A stretch of 64,000 bases of DNA from Diplocarpon mali (taxonomy: Eukaryota; Ascomycota; Leotiomycetes; Helotiales; Drepanopezizaceae): positions 186,001 to 250,000 of the forward strand of contig JAENRP010000012.1 in NCBI GenBank assembly GCA_024741835.1, written 5' to 3'. Positions 1 through 12,275 of this stretch are shown here, in pieces. Position numbers and translations under genes: made by a program. The first letter of the stretch is position 1; every line of letters begins with the position of its first letter. A model generated the notes under the pieces. It saw nothing but the letters and a program-made list of their open reading frames with translations. It searched no databases and was not told the DNA's origin.

Positions 1-364
1 TTTAAGTGAGATAGAAATGTTTCTATAGGTGTTGCATAGCTCGCTTACTAATAGACATGATATTCTTGATCGAGCCAGGAGTTACGAATTCAAGCACTCT
101 GCAGTCACGATTCATGCCTTATTGACATTATGCAGCATCCGAGATACAAAGTATTCTCATTAAATCCCGGGACCAGCGTCTGCTGACTGGGTACCCGCCC
201 CTTTTCCTCCAAGCGAGCCGCTAAAGTCAAGGCTGAGCTTCCAGAAGACTCGAGCGGCGATCTGTCAGCGAATCTGAGCGACAGTTTCAGCCTTGCCAGC
301 ACTACGACTTTGCCGTTAACCTGCCACATTTCTTTGCGTGTAACATTGACTAAATACAGTTGTA

Positions 365-1303
365 ATGGCGTCCTCATCACGCTCCGAATCAGATGAAGCA
401 AGCTTCACAAGTATGAACGAGAAAGACCCCACTCTCCTCGGCACTCACTGTCAATACACCTACTGCAATCAACTCGACTTCCTCCCCTTCCGTTGCGAAT
501 CATGCCTCGGCACGTACTGTCTCGATCACAGATCAGAAACCGGGCACAAGTGCCCCAAGGCCGGAGAATGGGCAGAGCGGAGACGGCGAGCGAACTTGTC
601 AACACCCTCCCTTGGTGCGGGCAAAATAATGGCGGAGATCGAAAAGCCCTGTGCCTCACCTGCATGCAAGGCCATAATTGGCACAAGTCTTTCAACCTCG
701 GTACATTGCTCTATGTGCAATAGAGATTACTGTCTCAAGCATCGAATGAAAGAGGACCACAACTGCAAAAACCTCATCCCGATTGGCGCTCGTGTTGGCA
801 GATTTGATGCACCAGCCGACCATGCTAAGACTGCTCTTGAGAGGTTCAGAGCTTGGGGTACAGCACAGAAAGCTAGTATGGCTTCTCGAGTCTTACCAAA
901 ACCAAAACCTACATCCGCGGCAGCCAGAGTAGTCGCTGTAAATAACCTGAAGAAAACAGCAAAAGGCGACGACAAGATACCCCCGGAGAAGCGTATTTAT
1001 CTCTTTGTCGAAGCGGAGGCTGCTACCACTGCCTCGAAGTTTCCAAGTGGCGCTTTCTACTACTCAAAGGACTGGGTGGTGGGACGAGTGTTGGATGCAG
1101 CAGCAAAGAGCTTACAGGTGCAGAATGTCAATAATCAAGGGACGGACGAGAAAGAGAAGCTGAGGATCTTTCATGTGGAGGGTGGGAGGTTACTAGAGTT
1201 TAATGTAAAGGTTGGGAGTGCGTTGGTAAGCGGTAACAAGATTGTGTTGTTAAGAGGAGTTGGACCAGCGGTTCCCGATCTGATTGACTTGGCGAAGGAA
1301 TAA
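365..1303 (+). CDS. AN1-type zinc-finger protein, CUZ1-like
   Basis: An uninterrupted 312-residue frame. Two AN1 zinc fingers are complete: the first uses C29, C34, C44, C47, C52, H55, H61 and C63, the second C96, C101, C115, C118, C123, H126, H132 and C134. The C-terminal third (about 205-305) looks ubiquitin-like and begins near KRIYLFVEAEA. Two AN1 fingers followed by a ubiquitin-like domain is the architecture of yeast Cuz1, a Cdc48- and proteasome-associated factor linked to arsenite and proteotoxic stress. That role is taken from the family, not from this sequence. The ATG at 365 is the first in frame and is followed by a Ser-rich leader. No intron is needed. A stress-associated AN1 protein outside the Cuz1 group is the alternative. 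Confidence 0.9.
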   Translation: MASSSRSESDEASFTSMNEKDPTLLGTHCQYTYCNQLDFLPFRCESCLGTYCLDHRSETGHKCPKAGEWAERRRRANLSTPSLGAGKIMAEIEKPCASPACKAIIGTSLSTSVHCSMCNRDYCLKHRMKEDHNCKNLIPIGARVGRFDAPADHAKTALERFRAWGTAQKASMASRVLPKPKPTSAAARVVAVNNLKKTAKGDDKIPPEKRIYLFVEAEAATTASKFPSGAFYYSKDWVVGRVLDAAAKSLQVQNVNNQGTDEKEKLRIFHVEGGRLLEFNVKVGSALVSGNKIVLLRGVGPAVPDLIDLAKE

Positions 1304-2261
1304 GCGAACTGGCCTCGACGTTGCATCTGCTGAGATAGGATACAGCCTTGCTTTTCCCGAGTTCTTTTACGCACTGGAGAGTGACTGTTTGGGAGCTGGG
1401 TGAATAAAGTGGCGTTGGCTGTTTACGTTTGCAGGATGACGGTGGCGTTGATGATGATACGATGATCCCTGGTATGAAAGCATGCAGTTCCTCATCAATG
1501 TTCTCAAAAGCAGGTCTTGCGAGCTCTCTCTCCAAATAGGCAAACGACCTAGAATCGAAATAATCGCTTGCAAGTATGCCTACCAACGAGTACCGTGCAT
1601 CTCATGGTTGTCAAACTCGGAGGAAATCCCCACGCTAGGACGGCAAGTATGTTTACTTTGAGTGACACCTACTCGTTGCGGCAGGTTGGTAAATTCTCCA
1701 AAAAAGAAAGTCATTACAACCAACGAATACGAGTTTGGCACCTATACGTCTACAGTTTTACATCCATTGACAGAGAGCGCCCAGTTTCACCGAATTGCCA
1801 TTCATCCTGTAGCCAAGTATCGCAGCGTGTACCGCGCCTATTACATGCTCAGCGCTAAGCAGCAGGACGATCAACACACCTCAACTCAACGCACCTCCTG
1901 GCTGCTTCGCTGTCGGTTCACATGCAACCTTGTCAGGCTGTCTGAGAATAGCACAGCCACAATACACGCCCACTGGCAGATGCCATCCACGCGTCATTGG
2001 CCTGAAGGTGGTCCCAGAAGCAGCATAACCGCCGAGTGGGGGTTATCCATCCACCCCTCCTTCTAGAGCAAAACATTTCGAAATCCGCAAGATTGTGGTT
2101 GAGTTTCCCCTTCCTCGGCTCCCTTGTTCTCATTGCCCTTCTCTAATTCCTCTATTTTCTCGTGAACCTCGTGCTTATCCATCAGGTCTGCGCTTTCATT
2201 TGTCCCTCTGCCGTTGCGCGCAGCCCCAACCCCGCTATTGTTCGCTGCAAGGCTCGTTACA
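1304..2261. other. Intergenic region between the CUZ1-like and senescence-domain genes
   Basis: About 960 bases without a recognisable gene. Open frames of 60-134 codons occur on both strands but show no family motif and no splice-consistent continuation. The last 150 bases are pyrimidine-rich (runs of CCT/TTC), as is common in promoters and 5' leaders of filamentous fungi, and lead into the start codon at 2262. Confidence 0.5.
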
Positions 2262-3968
2262 ATGGCTTCAGGACACAATGTATGCTTCAAAGTCTATGAC
2301 TCATCCGTAATCGTACAATTGCTAATATCAGCAGGATCCAAAGCTCCTCTATGCTATCGATGGCATCAAGGCATACCACCTCGAAAATGGCAAGGAAGAG
2401 TGCCTCACTCCCGCCGGCGCGCATACGTTATCTCTGCTGATGGTCCCAACATCCTCTCCATTCTCCGGACTCTCCTCCGCCGACCCTCAATCTGCAGCTC
2501 CACAAGAGGACTTTTACCTCCATCTCCATCTGCCTCCCGAGCTCGACCTCCCTCTCCCTGCGACCACACAAATATACCACCAGCCTCCAAACAGCTACCT
2601 CATCCCGCGATGGGACTTGGGCCCCGAGAGCGGCGCTTTCACCAGGATAGAGTTTCCTGGCGTTGGCCAAGGTAAAGGTAGTCAGGATGATGTCGATACT
2701 TTTGAGACTATACTCGCGCAGTGCACAGCCTTCCTCGAGCGAGCTTCGCCGCCAAATTCTGCACATCACAAGGCCTCGCGAAGCAAGAGCGAGAAAGAAT
2801 TACCAATTGCTCCATATGACCCTTCGGCTTTCAAGCCAGGAGAAGCATATGTGTCGGGGAGTGCAAGCTCTCACGTTGGTGGTCAGATTGTGCTCATTGA
2901 TGAAGAAAACGGAAGCGTGGTTGGGGAGCTAGGGCAGGGATTTCATGTTGTGGAAGATTCTAAGATGAAGTCGGGCTCGAAAGGTTTGTATCGATCTCAC
3001 CCTACGGAGAGTATCGCTAATACATTTAAGACCCTGTTGAAATCACTCTTCCCCAGGATGGATCTCTTAATATTGGCGTTGCTCCTGCTTCTGAGGAGTA
3101 CCTGGAAATGGCTATGCACCCAGCATACAAGAATTCTACATTAGTCTCCAAGGCGGCCATGGCATCCCGCTTTATCGTCACAACCTCATCTAGTGTTTCC
3201 AAAATTCTTACAACTCAAGCCGACAGCTTCACCCAAAAGACGAAACCCAACTCCAAGCCAATGACTTTTGCCCCGGCTACCCACACCCGCATTCGCAAAG
3301 TGCATACCTTTTCCGAAGGCGCTGCTGGATTGAGTGCCAAGACTGTTGGACAGGTCAGCAAGTATGCACAGAACATTGGTGCTACTATCGCAAAACGTGG
3401 TGAAAAGGGCTCTCACAGAGGTATCGGCCCTGACGGCAAGCCTGTTTCTGACTACAAACCTGGTTTGCTGAATAAGAGCTTGATGGCGTTTTCTACGATT
3501 GCAGACGGCATCGACCAAGCTGGGCGTACTCTACTAGCTTCCTCGTCCACAGCTGCAACAACAGTCGTGACCCACAAGTACGGAGCCGAGGCTGGCGAGA
3601 TCTCCAGGGGCATCGGTGGAGGTTTCAAGAATGTCGGTCTGGTCTATATTGATGCTACAGGTGTATCTCGAAGGGCTATTGTGAAGTCTGTTGCCAAGGG
3701 AATGGTAATTGGCAAGATGAAGGGAGGAGGAGACCTTGTCGTTGGCGGCGGAGATGGAGGCGTGATGAATGCACAACCGAACGCCGCGCAAAATTGGAAG
3801 GATAAGGAGTCCGATCCGGGACGTTATAACGATGGCCTTGGCATGAGCGGTGGTAGAAGCACTCCTGATCTGGTTGGGTTTGGAAGAGCAACTCCGCCGT
3901 CTAATAAGACCGGAGTAGGAGAATCGATTGAGAACCAGAAGGCTTATCCTAGCGATTTGAAGCGATGA
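2262..3968 (+). CDS. Senescence/spartin-domain protein
   Basis: Three exons, 2262-2279, 2335-2983 and 3031-3968, join to a 534-residue protein. The first exon codes for only MASGHN. Intron 1 ends in a tandem CAGCAG-type acceptor, intron 2 (47 nt) has a GCTAAT branch-like site. After splicing the N-terminal half has DPKLLYAIDGIKAYH and a beta-rich segment. The C-terminal half (about 250-450) has the repeated small-residue helices of the plant senescence/spartin domain, for example LSAKTVGQVSKYAQNIGATI and a Gly-rich stretch after KGMVIGK. The family (spartin, ERD7) acts at lipid droplets and membranes; in fungi its role is little known. The tail past residue 480 is polar and probably disordered. 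Exon joins were checked by frame and continuity, not by transcripts. Confidence 0.85.
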
Positions 3969-4620
3969 GTTTGAAGGATTTGATATTTGGAGGACTTGCT
4001 GTCTATGCAGGAATTATGTGCAATCAAACGATTTCATGATAGATGATGGGGAGGGGGGGGGGGGGAAAGAAAGTGATGGTAATGGTAGAGAGCAGCTACT
4101 TGCTACACCGCGATACAGACGCTGCTGTAGGAAAAGTTATATTATTCTAACTGATGTAAAGGCGAAGACCAGGAAGTAGGTGTCGCTTATGAGCGCTGAC
4201 AGCCTTCGCTTTGCCGGAATTCAAACCCGGCCAAGACTCGGGACTCTGGCCGGGACTCTGAGCAGGATTCTACGACTTTGAATGCAGTGTGAACCTCAAC
4301 TCCGGAAATAACGGGTTACCCGTACCTGAGAAGAGTAGCAACTGGATGCAGGAAGATAATGCGCTGCTTCTGCTGCGAGGATAAAGTTTGGCCTCAAATT
4401 CCAGTCCTCTTTCCGTCCATGACGTCCCTATCTATCAACCCCTCGCCGAAATTTTGCAATCACCTCAGCCCATTCTATTCAGAAAGCTCCCAATTCCCGA
4501 GCCAGTAGGGCATCTCCTACAGATCCCCCATCGGTGATACTACCGTGAGGAATCCGCGAGCTAGCCCGCCCCAAAGCAACAACTGGTCTGGCTGCGGTCT
4601 AAATCGGACCGCCCCTTGCC
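3969..4620. other. Intergenic region with a poly-G tract
   Basis: No gene seen. A run of 13 G lies at about 4053-4065. Pyrimidine-rich sequence and short direct repeats of GGGACTCTGGCCGGGACTCT type occur at 4240-4262. The last 200 bases probably hold the promoter of the dehydrogenase gene that starts at 4621. Confidence 0.5.
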
Positions 4621-6387
4621 ATGAACACCATCTACAGAACCACAGCTTCTGCCTCACGAACTGCTATCCGCTCACATTTTCAAACCCCCAATTTACCTAC
4701 CGTATGTGCACGTAGAGCTTCCGCCATGTCGCATTCCGTGCCCAAGCTCAGCGATCCGTCGTTGTTAAAAACTGGCGTTGCATATGTCAATGGAGAGTGG
4801 GTGAAGGCGAAATCGGGGAAGACGTTTGAGGTTTTTGGTATCGCACCTTGCTTTTTCTAGAATAAACTTTGAATGGTGGCTAATTGTTTTTTCAACGTAG
4901 ACCCTTCGTCTGGCAAGCTAATTGGCAACGCCCCCGAATTCAACGCCGAGGACACCCAGCGAGCCATTGATGCTGCTGCGGCTGCATTCCCCTCCTTTCG
5001 AGCGAAGACGGGCCGGGAACGCTCGAAGCTTCTGCGGAAGTGGTATGACCTGATGGTACCTTTCACCGACAAAACTCGACAAGGCAACGGGAGACTGATG
5101 TGTATGCAGGTCGAGAATTCAGAGGATCTTGCGAGGCTGATTACTTGGGAGAATGGAAAGCCCCTGGCTGATGCGAAGGGAGAGGCTGCTTATGCGGCTA
5201 GCTTTTTCGAGTGGTTCAGTGAGGAGGCTCCGAGGGTGTACGGCGACACCATCCCAGCGTCGATTGCTGGAAACAGGGTGGTGACGATCAAGGAGCCAGT
5301 TGGTGTTTGTGGTCTTATCACGCCGTGAGTGAAAACTCTTCAGGACTTGGGGAGGGACCCTGATCAGTCTAGGTGGAACTTCCCTGCGGCTATGATCACA
5401 AGAAAGATCGGCCCTGCTCTGGCAGCTGGCTGCACAGTGGTAGCAAAGTCTCCTGGCGAGACGCCCTTCACCTCCCTTGCTCTAGCCGAGCTTGCGCATC
5501 GGGCTGGTATACCCAAAGGAGTCGTGAACGTTGTCAGCGCTCTGAAAAACACCGTAGCCGTGGGCGAGCTTCTCACGACGTCGCCAACCATCAAGAAAGT
5601 ATCATTCACTGGATCTACGGACGTAGGAAAGCTCCTTATGAAGCAATCATCCTCGACTCTCAAGAAACTATCCTTCGAGCTGGGAGGCAACGCCCCATTC
5701 ATCGTCTTCGATGATGCCGATCTCGATGCAGCAGTCGCCGGAGCCATCGCTAGCAAGTTCCGCTCCTCGGGCCAAACTTGCGTCTGCGCGAACAGAATCT
5801 TCGTGCAGTCCAAGATCCACGATTCCTTTGCCCAAGCATTCGCCGCCAAAGTCAAGGAATTCAAGGTCGGCGGGGGCTACAGTGAGGGCGTCACCCACGG
5901 CCCCCTCATCCACGACAGAGCCATCAGCAAAGTCGACGCGCACGTTAGGGATGCCGAGAAGAAGGGCGGGAAGGTCATCCAAGGCGGACAAAAGATGCCG
6001 GAGCTGGGACCGAATTTCTTCCAGCCGACGATCATCACTGGCGTGACGACGGACATGGCTCTCGCGACCGAGGAGACTTTCGGCCCGGTCGCTGGCCTCT
6101 TCAAGTTCGAGACCGAGGAGGAGGTAGTCCAGATCGCCAACTCGGCGGACGTCGGGCTCGCGGGGTACTTCTTCTCGAGAGACATCCATCGCGTGACGCG
6201 GGTCGCCGAGGCGCTGGAGGTAGGCATGGTGGGCGTCAACACGGGACTGATCAGTGATCCTGCGGCGCCGTTTGGCGGTGTCAAGGAGTCTGGGTTTGGG
6301 CGCGAGGGCAGCAAGTATGGTATTGGAGAGTACCAGGTTACAAAGATGATCACGTATGGTGGGATGGGTTCGCCTCTGCCGAAGTAG
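4621..6387 (+). CDS. Succinate-semialdehyde dehydrogenase (NAD(P)+)
   Basis: Exons 4621-4837, 4901-5055, 5110-5324 and 5373-6387 join to 533 residues. The aldehyde dehydrogenase signature [17 protein letters not shown] carries the general-base Glu, and [10 protein letters not shown] carries the catalytic Cys. FTGSTDVGK is the nucleotide-binding turn, and [13 protein letters not shown] with [18 protein letters not shown] is typical of the succinate-semialdehyde branch (yeast Uga2, bacterial GabD). The enzyme oxidises succinate semialdehyde to succinate, the last step of the GABA shunt. The first 40 residues are rich in Arg, Ser and Thr with no acidic residue, so mitochondrial import is likely; an in-frame ATG at codon 36 could give a cytosolic form. 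Intron 2 is 54 nt with no stop, so its retention would add 18 residues without breaking the frame. Confidence 0.93.
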
Positions 6388-7602
6388 GTGGGTACTGTTT
6401 CAGAGGAGATAGATGATAAGGCCTTCGAGAGTGAACTTGGCCTCTGTTCCGAGACGGGAGCTTACGTCTGATGCACTAGGCGAACTGAGCGAGCTCCTCG
6501 CTAAGCCAGAGTAAACAGCGAGAAACGAAGCACTTGACTCTGCGCACAAGCGCCCCTGCGACAATGTGATTTGGTACCTGACATGTCCGGGCTGCACCTC
6601 GTGAGGCCGCACTCGAGGGGTCAGACCAAGCGCAACAAGGCCAAGTCGTCACTCTCCCACATCCCACTGCGAGCTTGACGCTCCAAGTCTATCACCACCA
6701 CCACTAGCAGCATCCACATCCACCATCTACCACCGCTCTTCCCTTCTCCACTCGGCGCCTCTCGACATGGAGAAACCATCTCCCCCTTCCCCTTCCCCTC
6801 TCGCTGGATGGCTCGGCCCCCGAGTCGGATCCGGGTTGCGCGTGCTGCCATCCAGCCTGTCAGCTGGGTGCTCTCCAGACTCACTCGAGTCGAGGAGATA
6901 TGCACCCGAGGATCACCAGTGCCGGGAGGATGGAGAACAGTCGCATTTAGATGCTCACGGCGTGCTTGTGCTAGCGGTAACAGACAGCCTCATCATGATC
7001 ATTCATCCGCATCACATCGTATCTATCACCCCTTCTGCCATACCTCTCCTTCCCCTCGTCCCCTCACAGCCCGCGCCGAAAAGCAAACTCCGTGGCCAGT
7101 GCCCAGCCGGGACCGGCTCCTCCCCTCCAGAACAGAGAAGGAGCGTCATTTGTAAAATACAACAGCGAACGAATCCCAGACCAAAGCAAAGCAAACGACC
7201 GACTTGCATCATGTATGCATTCAAACCCAGCGCAGTCTCGGGGAATAAGGCAGAGAGTCCAACAATTATCCGAGGAGATGGAAAAAGCAAAAAAGGAACC
7301 ATAAAAAAAACCCCCCAAAAAAGGGACCAGCTCGGGCTATCCACCTCAAGATATGCCGCGCGGCGCTGCGCCGATTCGTGTCCACCATATCATATGTGCA
7401 TCTGGGTTTCGTTGGTTCATGAGAGAAGGGGCTTCTCAATTGAGAAGTGGCAAGAAGCGCGTCGTTACTGTGAGGGTTTTCGTGATGTAAGCGTGTACAA
7501 GAATTGAACATCTCCCAAGAGGAGAGCTTCCTCTCGGTAAGAAAACTCATGGCACGTGGGCAAGGTGACATGTGCGCTATCCGGGAGGGGAGAATCTCCG
7601 GG
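6388..7602. other. Intergenic region between convergent genes
   Basis: The dehydrogenase gene (plus) and the J-domain gene (minus) converge here, so this holds both 3' ends. A 246-codon open frame on the plus strand (6767-7507) is rich in Pro, Ser and Arg and lacks any motif; I treat it as a chance frame. A-rich stretches near 7285-7325 could belong to the 3' end of the plus-strand transcript. Confidence 0.45.
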
Positions 7603-9525
7603 TCAACCATACACGGGCCGAGGTTGGTGGTGGTACGACGGATGGTAGTCCCTACCCGATCGCTCGTTGCCTCTCCGGACACTGTCATATATCCCTCCGG
7701 CAGCAGGTGAATAGACCACGTGCTCGGGTTTGTACGATGTCGCGTATTTGACGTTATCGAAATAGGCCCCTTGCGTAGCACCTCTGGAAGTGGATCGATG
7801 GCTGCTGCTGCCCTCACGAGAGGGTTTTGGCCGAGCGGACAATACGATGGGTTCTGATTTCTCGTAGTTGGTTGAGTATGACCGAGTGGACGGGTGAGGC
7901 CGCTCGCTGCTAGGAGAGGCTCGCGTCATGGGAGGCCTCGTTGCTTGAGCGCCACGTAGAGCTTCGCCGTGACAGTATTCCGCGTCGAGGGTGCGCATCT
8001 CAGGGCGGTGTGACCGAGTGACGATCGGGACAGTCCGGCCATTCTCAATGATGTAGCGTGTGGTTGGTTCTGCCGCCCGACGGGATGGGCTGTGGGGTCG
8101 CGGGGAGTGGTGGTACGGCGGAGAATCCGGGTCGGATTCTGACGTGTATTCCTTCCTCAGCTTGCCGCCACTGCCGCGCTCCTTGCCGCGGTCTCCAGAA
8201 TGGAAGGTCTGCCCCCGTGGCAGCGGTGGGATTGACGCTTCAGTTCGCGGATAGTCTTGCGTCTTGGCTCGAGGTGGAGCTGCTTCTCGGGCAAAGACGG
8301 GGGGTGCTGAGGAGTAGGAATGGAGGGCGGGTTTCCTTGTTTCTGCTCTCGAGGCCGAGGGTGGCGAGGGCGGCTCGACGATGATGGGGCCGTTTGGAAG
8401 TGAAGCTGGAGGTGATCTCCGGCGTGAAGATTTCTCTCGCGCTGCCGGGGTCTCCGGAGTTCTCCTGCTGGACTCCTTTCGAGTCGAAGAGCGCTTGGGC
8501 AACTCCTCATCGCTGTACTGGGGCTGAGGGGCCGCATATCGGATGTTGTATGCCGGCGACGAGGCAGCGGAGAACGTCTCAGCTCTCCGCGTCCCTGGAT
8601 GTCCGGGAGAGTCCGTTTCCACGGCACCCTTTCGGCGAGCAGCTTGCATGTACGCCCCGGCATACTCCTTGTGCTGATCCCACTTCTGCGTCATGGGTGC
8701 CTCTTTGATGTTCGCTCGTTGTTCTTGGGCGTGCCGCTCCGCACGGGCGGCCTCAGCATCCGCGCGAGCCGCTGCCTCCCGCATTCTCATCTCGTCCTCC
8801 ATCCTCTGTCTTTGCCTTCGCTCCGCCGAAGCCTTGGCCGCTCGGTACTCGTCCTCGGAAGAATCTTCCTCGACGTAGGTTTGGCGGGAGCGCACCTTCT
8901 CCTCCGTGCCTCTCCTCCTGTCCTTCTCCCGAGATTTCTTCTTCTCGCCGTGGGACCTCTTCGTCTCTCGCTCTCTCTCCTTCTGTCTCAACCTTTCATC
9001 TTCTACTTTCCGCAGAGCAGCTTCCCGCGCTTCGCGGATCCGCTTCGACTCCTCCCTCTCCGCGGCACGTTTCCGTTCCGACGAAGAGTCGCTGCTCGTA
9101 GATTTTCGAGGCACATGTCGCGGATCCTCGTGCGAATCATCGTTCGCTCTCGGCGCGGTCTGGTACGAGTATGCCTTGGGACTGGGCCGTCCGTAAGCAT
9201 TCGGCCGGGGCTCTGCGGTCTTGACCTCGTACTCGAAGGGGTTGCTCCTGGGCGTGGGGTTGCCACGACCCATCTCCTTGCGCAACTCGAACAATTTGAC
9301 CTGCTCATCGTATTGTAGCCGCTTGTTGTCATCGCTGAGGAGCTCGTATGCTTGTTGAACCTTCTGGAACTCGTCTTGCTTGATGGCCTTCAGCGCGGCG
9401 TCCTGCACCTTGTCCGGGTGGCATTTGAGGACCAGCTTCCGGTGCGCGCTCCGGATCTCTGAGAGCTTAGAATCCTTGGTCACCCCGAGCAGCTTGTACG
9501 GATCAGGGGGAAGTGTCGGGTTCAT
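7603..9525 (-). CDS. J-domain (DnaJ-type) co-chaperone with long charged tail
   Basis: An intronless 640-residue frame. Residues about 8-75 form a J domain: DPYKLLGVTKDSKLSEIRSA, then the HPD motif in KLVLKCHPDKVQ, then QQAYELLSDDNKRLQYDEQ. J domains recruit Hsp70 and stimulate its ATPase. No Gly/Phe region or cysteine zinc finger follows, so this is a class C (type III) protein. Residues about 135-300 are dense in Arg, Glu and Lys and likely form a long helix or coiled coil. The remainder is Ser/Pro/Arg-rich and disordered, with RS-like pairs. Client and location cannot be read from the sequence. The ATG at 9525 lies just before the domain and no upstream in-frame exon was found. Confidence 0.85.
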   Translation of the reverse strand: MNPTLPPDPYKLLGVTKDSKLSEIRSAHRKLVLKCHPDKVQDAALKAIKQDEFQKVQQAYELLSDDNKRLQYDEQVKLFELRKEMGRGNPTPRSNPFEYEVKTAEPRPNAYGRPSPKAYSYQTAPRANDDSHEDPRHVPRKSTSSDSSSERKRAAEREESKRIREAREAALRKVEDERLRQKERERETKRSHGEKKKSREKDRRRGTEEKVRSRQTYVEEDSSEDEYRAAKASAERRQRQRMEDEMRMREAAARADAEAARAERHAQEQRANIKEAPMTQKWDQHKEYAGAYMQAARRKGAVETDSPGHPGTRRAETFSAASSPAYNIRYAAPQPQYSDEELPKRSSTRKESSRRTPETPAAREKSSRRRSPPASLPNGPIIVEPPSPPSASRAETRKPALHSYSSAPPVFAREAAPPRAKTQDYPRTEASIPPLPRGQTFHSGDRGKERGSGGKLRKEYTSESDPDSPPYHHSPRPHSPSRRAAEPTTRYIIENGRTVPIVTRSHRPEMRTLDAEYCHGEALRGAQATRPPMTRASPSSERPHPSTRSYSTNYEKSEPIVLSARPKPSREGSSSHRSTSRGATQGAYFDNVKYATSYKPEHVVYSPAAGGIYDSVRRGNERSGRDYHPSYHHQPRPVYG

Positions 9526-12275
9526 GATTACGAAGGAGCTGGCCTCGGCCGAAAATGGCGAAGGACGGTAAAGGCGTGCAGACGTCGTGTGTTGTTCTAG
9601 AAGGCGAAAGCGGAACTTGCTCGAGAGGGCGAGCGGAGAAGTCTATTGCATGACGGAGGTCGACGAGGGGGGGGGGGGTGACTTGGGGAACGATCGTTCG
9701 AAGGTGGGAAGGGCAGACAACTAACTGAGCACGAATTGGGGTATTCCAAGGAGAGAAAGGTACAGGGTCGAGGCGGATGAGGCAGCAGACGTGGAGCCAG
9801 GGGCGGCCTGAATGAGAAGAATGGAATACCGATATGCGGACAGTTCAGCTGCGAGGGTTTCTGGCGGTGCACAGGAGGGATAGATTAGCAGAGGTGGAGG
9901 TACGGGAGCGATGATGGTATGCTCTGTAGGATGGGGACGTGTCCTGGCCTGAGGTTGGCCGCAGTTCAGTTTGACAGGCCCGAGGTACGAGTGGATTTCC
10001 TATTTGCTATTTTATTTCCTATTTCCTGCGGTCGCCGTTGCAATCGATAAGCCGGGGGGTGGGGGGGGGGGGGAGATGGCAACCGTAGCTGCCAGGAAGC
10101 AGGACGGCTGAGCCATCTCGTGAAGGGCCGCAAAATACCAGGGACCTAAGGTCGAGGTCGGGGTCGGGGCCGGGGTCGAGGTACGGGAGACTATTGTGAC
10201 CTGTGACGGCGAGGCAGAAATGGTCAGTCGCGACACGGGCCTCGCCCGCAGTTGCGAGTCAGGTTGACTCAGCACGCTGCGGTCGACGGTCTTCGTCAGC
10301 GCGGTAGCTTCGTACGCGCGCCGTCGTCGGCCTCCGCGTCGCCGGTGGCCATGACGAGTTCTTCGTCCGGGCTTCCTGTCTACGATTTGCCTCGAGCGAG
10401 AAGATGAGTGCAGAGAGAGTTGGGGCGCAGTGGGTGGAGATATTCCCGAGGACGAGCGAGGGAATGGGGCGTCCGGAAAAGCCGCGAATCGATCGAACAC
10501 TGGCGGTACGCAGTGGCCATGGGTGCTTCAGGACCGACTAGAGAGAGGTCTGCGAATGACGACCCGACAACCACCCCTCTTCCCCCCCNAGCGAGGCGGT
10601 GAATGCACAGCTAACATCGGTTTTCTCTTCTTACAGTCACGCATGCCAGTGCTTGACGTTGCCCGTCTCAAGCAGTCCGGTCCTGGGTCGCCAGAGCATG
10701 CGGTCTACCAGGGGCGAGGAGGGGATGAGGCACTCTGGGTCTCAAGAGGTCGGTCTCCTATATGCATGAAACGATGCCCCAGCCTCGAGGCCGCGGGCAA
10801 TGAAGTCTCTCGCTGCTTCACAACAGCGCCGCGCACGAGCTGGGCAAAGCAATACGGGGGACCCAACACGCTGCAGGATCCGAAGGACGCATCATACCGC
10901 GTTGGCTGCCTTCGCGGACTCTCTACTCGGGCAGCGCTGGACCAGCCTCTGCCCAGCCTCCCGTCCCGTCCAGATGGTTCGCCCGGGCGTGAAGCTGTGC
11001 TGCAGCGGCGCAGGATCGCTCCCAGCGATGCCCCGTCTCCCCTTGCGTTGGTGAATACCGGGACGATGGCGTCAGAGTACTTCGGGGCGGTATCAAGGCA
11101 CGAAGTGGGAGGTGCACCCTGGATGGCCCATATTTGGCAGAGTGGATGGCCCAGCTGGGAGAGAGGACATCCGTGGGCCATAATTGGCAGCGTGGCGGCC
11201 CCGCTGGACGTGGTTCTACCGGACATCCATGGGCCAGACGTGGAGATGGGAATGGTGGAAGGGCGGAGAGCAACTCGTCGAAGCATGCGCCAACCACCAG
11301 AAGCCGCCCGCGGATGCCAGCTGCGACGAGTGGGTACGCAGGCCCAAATGCCGTACAGCCAGCTGCTGCTGCGAGCTTGCACGGTCGGCACGCAGAGTGG
11401 ATGCGCACGCAAAGGTCGTCGTCGCATGCTCGAATGCGGGCAGCAAGCAGGCCGGAAGCCATCACTCATCTACCTCGTCCACCGACGTCTGTCGCGTGTC
11501 CTGGGGGAAAACACCGACGATGGAGGGGGAAGGGGGAGGTGGAAGCAGCCAACGGCCACCTGCACCGCGCAAGCAATCTCCAAGCGTGCTCTGCTCTGCT
11601 CTGCTCTGTTGCGCTGCTGCTGTGCTGCTGTGCGGTGCTGGCTCTGAAGCACTCCACGTCTCGAGCCATGGAGCGAGGCCGAGGCAGCCGAGAGAACTCG
11701 CTCGGTGCAGTGCCAGCCGATCAGATCACACTCGACGGTTTGGCACGCGGAGCAACGTCTCCCAACCGGGCTGGGCCAATCCTGTCGAATCAGCAGTGCT
11801 CGACCGCACTGTCCGGCTGGTGAGCGATGATGAGTCTGTTGCTGACCCTCTGTCGGCGCCGTCGGCGCTGTCGCCGGTGCTGCCGGTGTCGGTCGAGGCC
11901 GCGGGACCATCTATATACGATGTGCTATTTACGATTTACTGCCCAATTCATCCAGTGCCTGGGATGTTCGACGCAACGCCCCTGACGGCAGTCTCTGTTC
12001 TGGACTCCCGTGTGGCGGTGCTGCACTGCACTACTGGGCTGGACTGGCTCCCGTACCTACCCCTTCGGGTGCAATTCAACTTTCGCTTCTGGTCTTCCTG
12101 ACCACCCGTACCGCGCTGCACGACGGCACAGTACGGTGTCCGGTCCCTCCTCCCCATCCATCCGAACCGGCCAAAGAGATGCGTCGCCGCTGGTGGAACG
12201 CGTCTCTCTGGACCGCCGTAGCCCTCACGCTTTGCCGATCGAGGGGTAAGCGGGTGATGTGATCTCTCCCGGTCA

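Noticed and set aside
5668..6353. Long minus-strand frames of 158-173 codons
   Set aside because: Antisense to the dehydrogenase exon with its catalytic motifs.
6767..7507. 246-codon plus-strand frame between the dehydrogenase and J-domain genes
   Set aside because: Low-complexity Pro/Ser/Arg content, no domain, no splice support; it lies where two 3' ends converge.
11100..11240. Regulatory array from repeated TGGCCCATATTTGGCAG-like phrases
   Set aside because: Only two imperfect copies and no link to a promoter; noted as a repeat in the region entry only.
10430..11647. 405-codon plus-strand frame, and overlapping frames of 150-305 codons at 10.4-12.1 kb
   Set aside because: Overlapping frames on both strands, Arg/Pro/Ser bias, an unresolved base inside, no motif. 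Expected by chance in GC-rich DNA.
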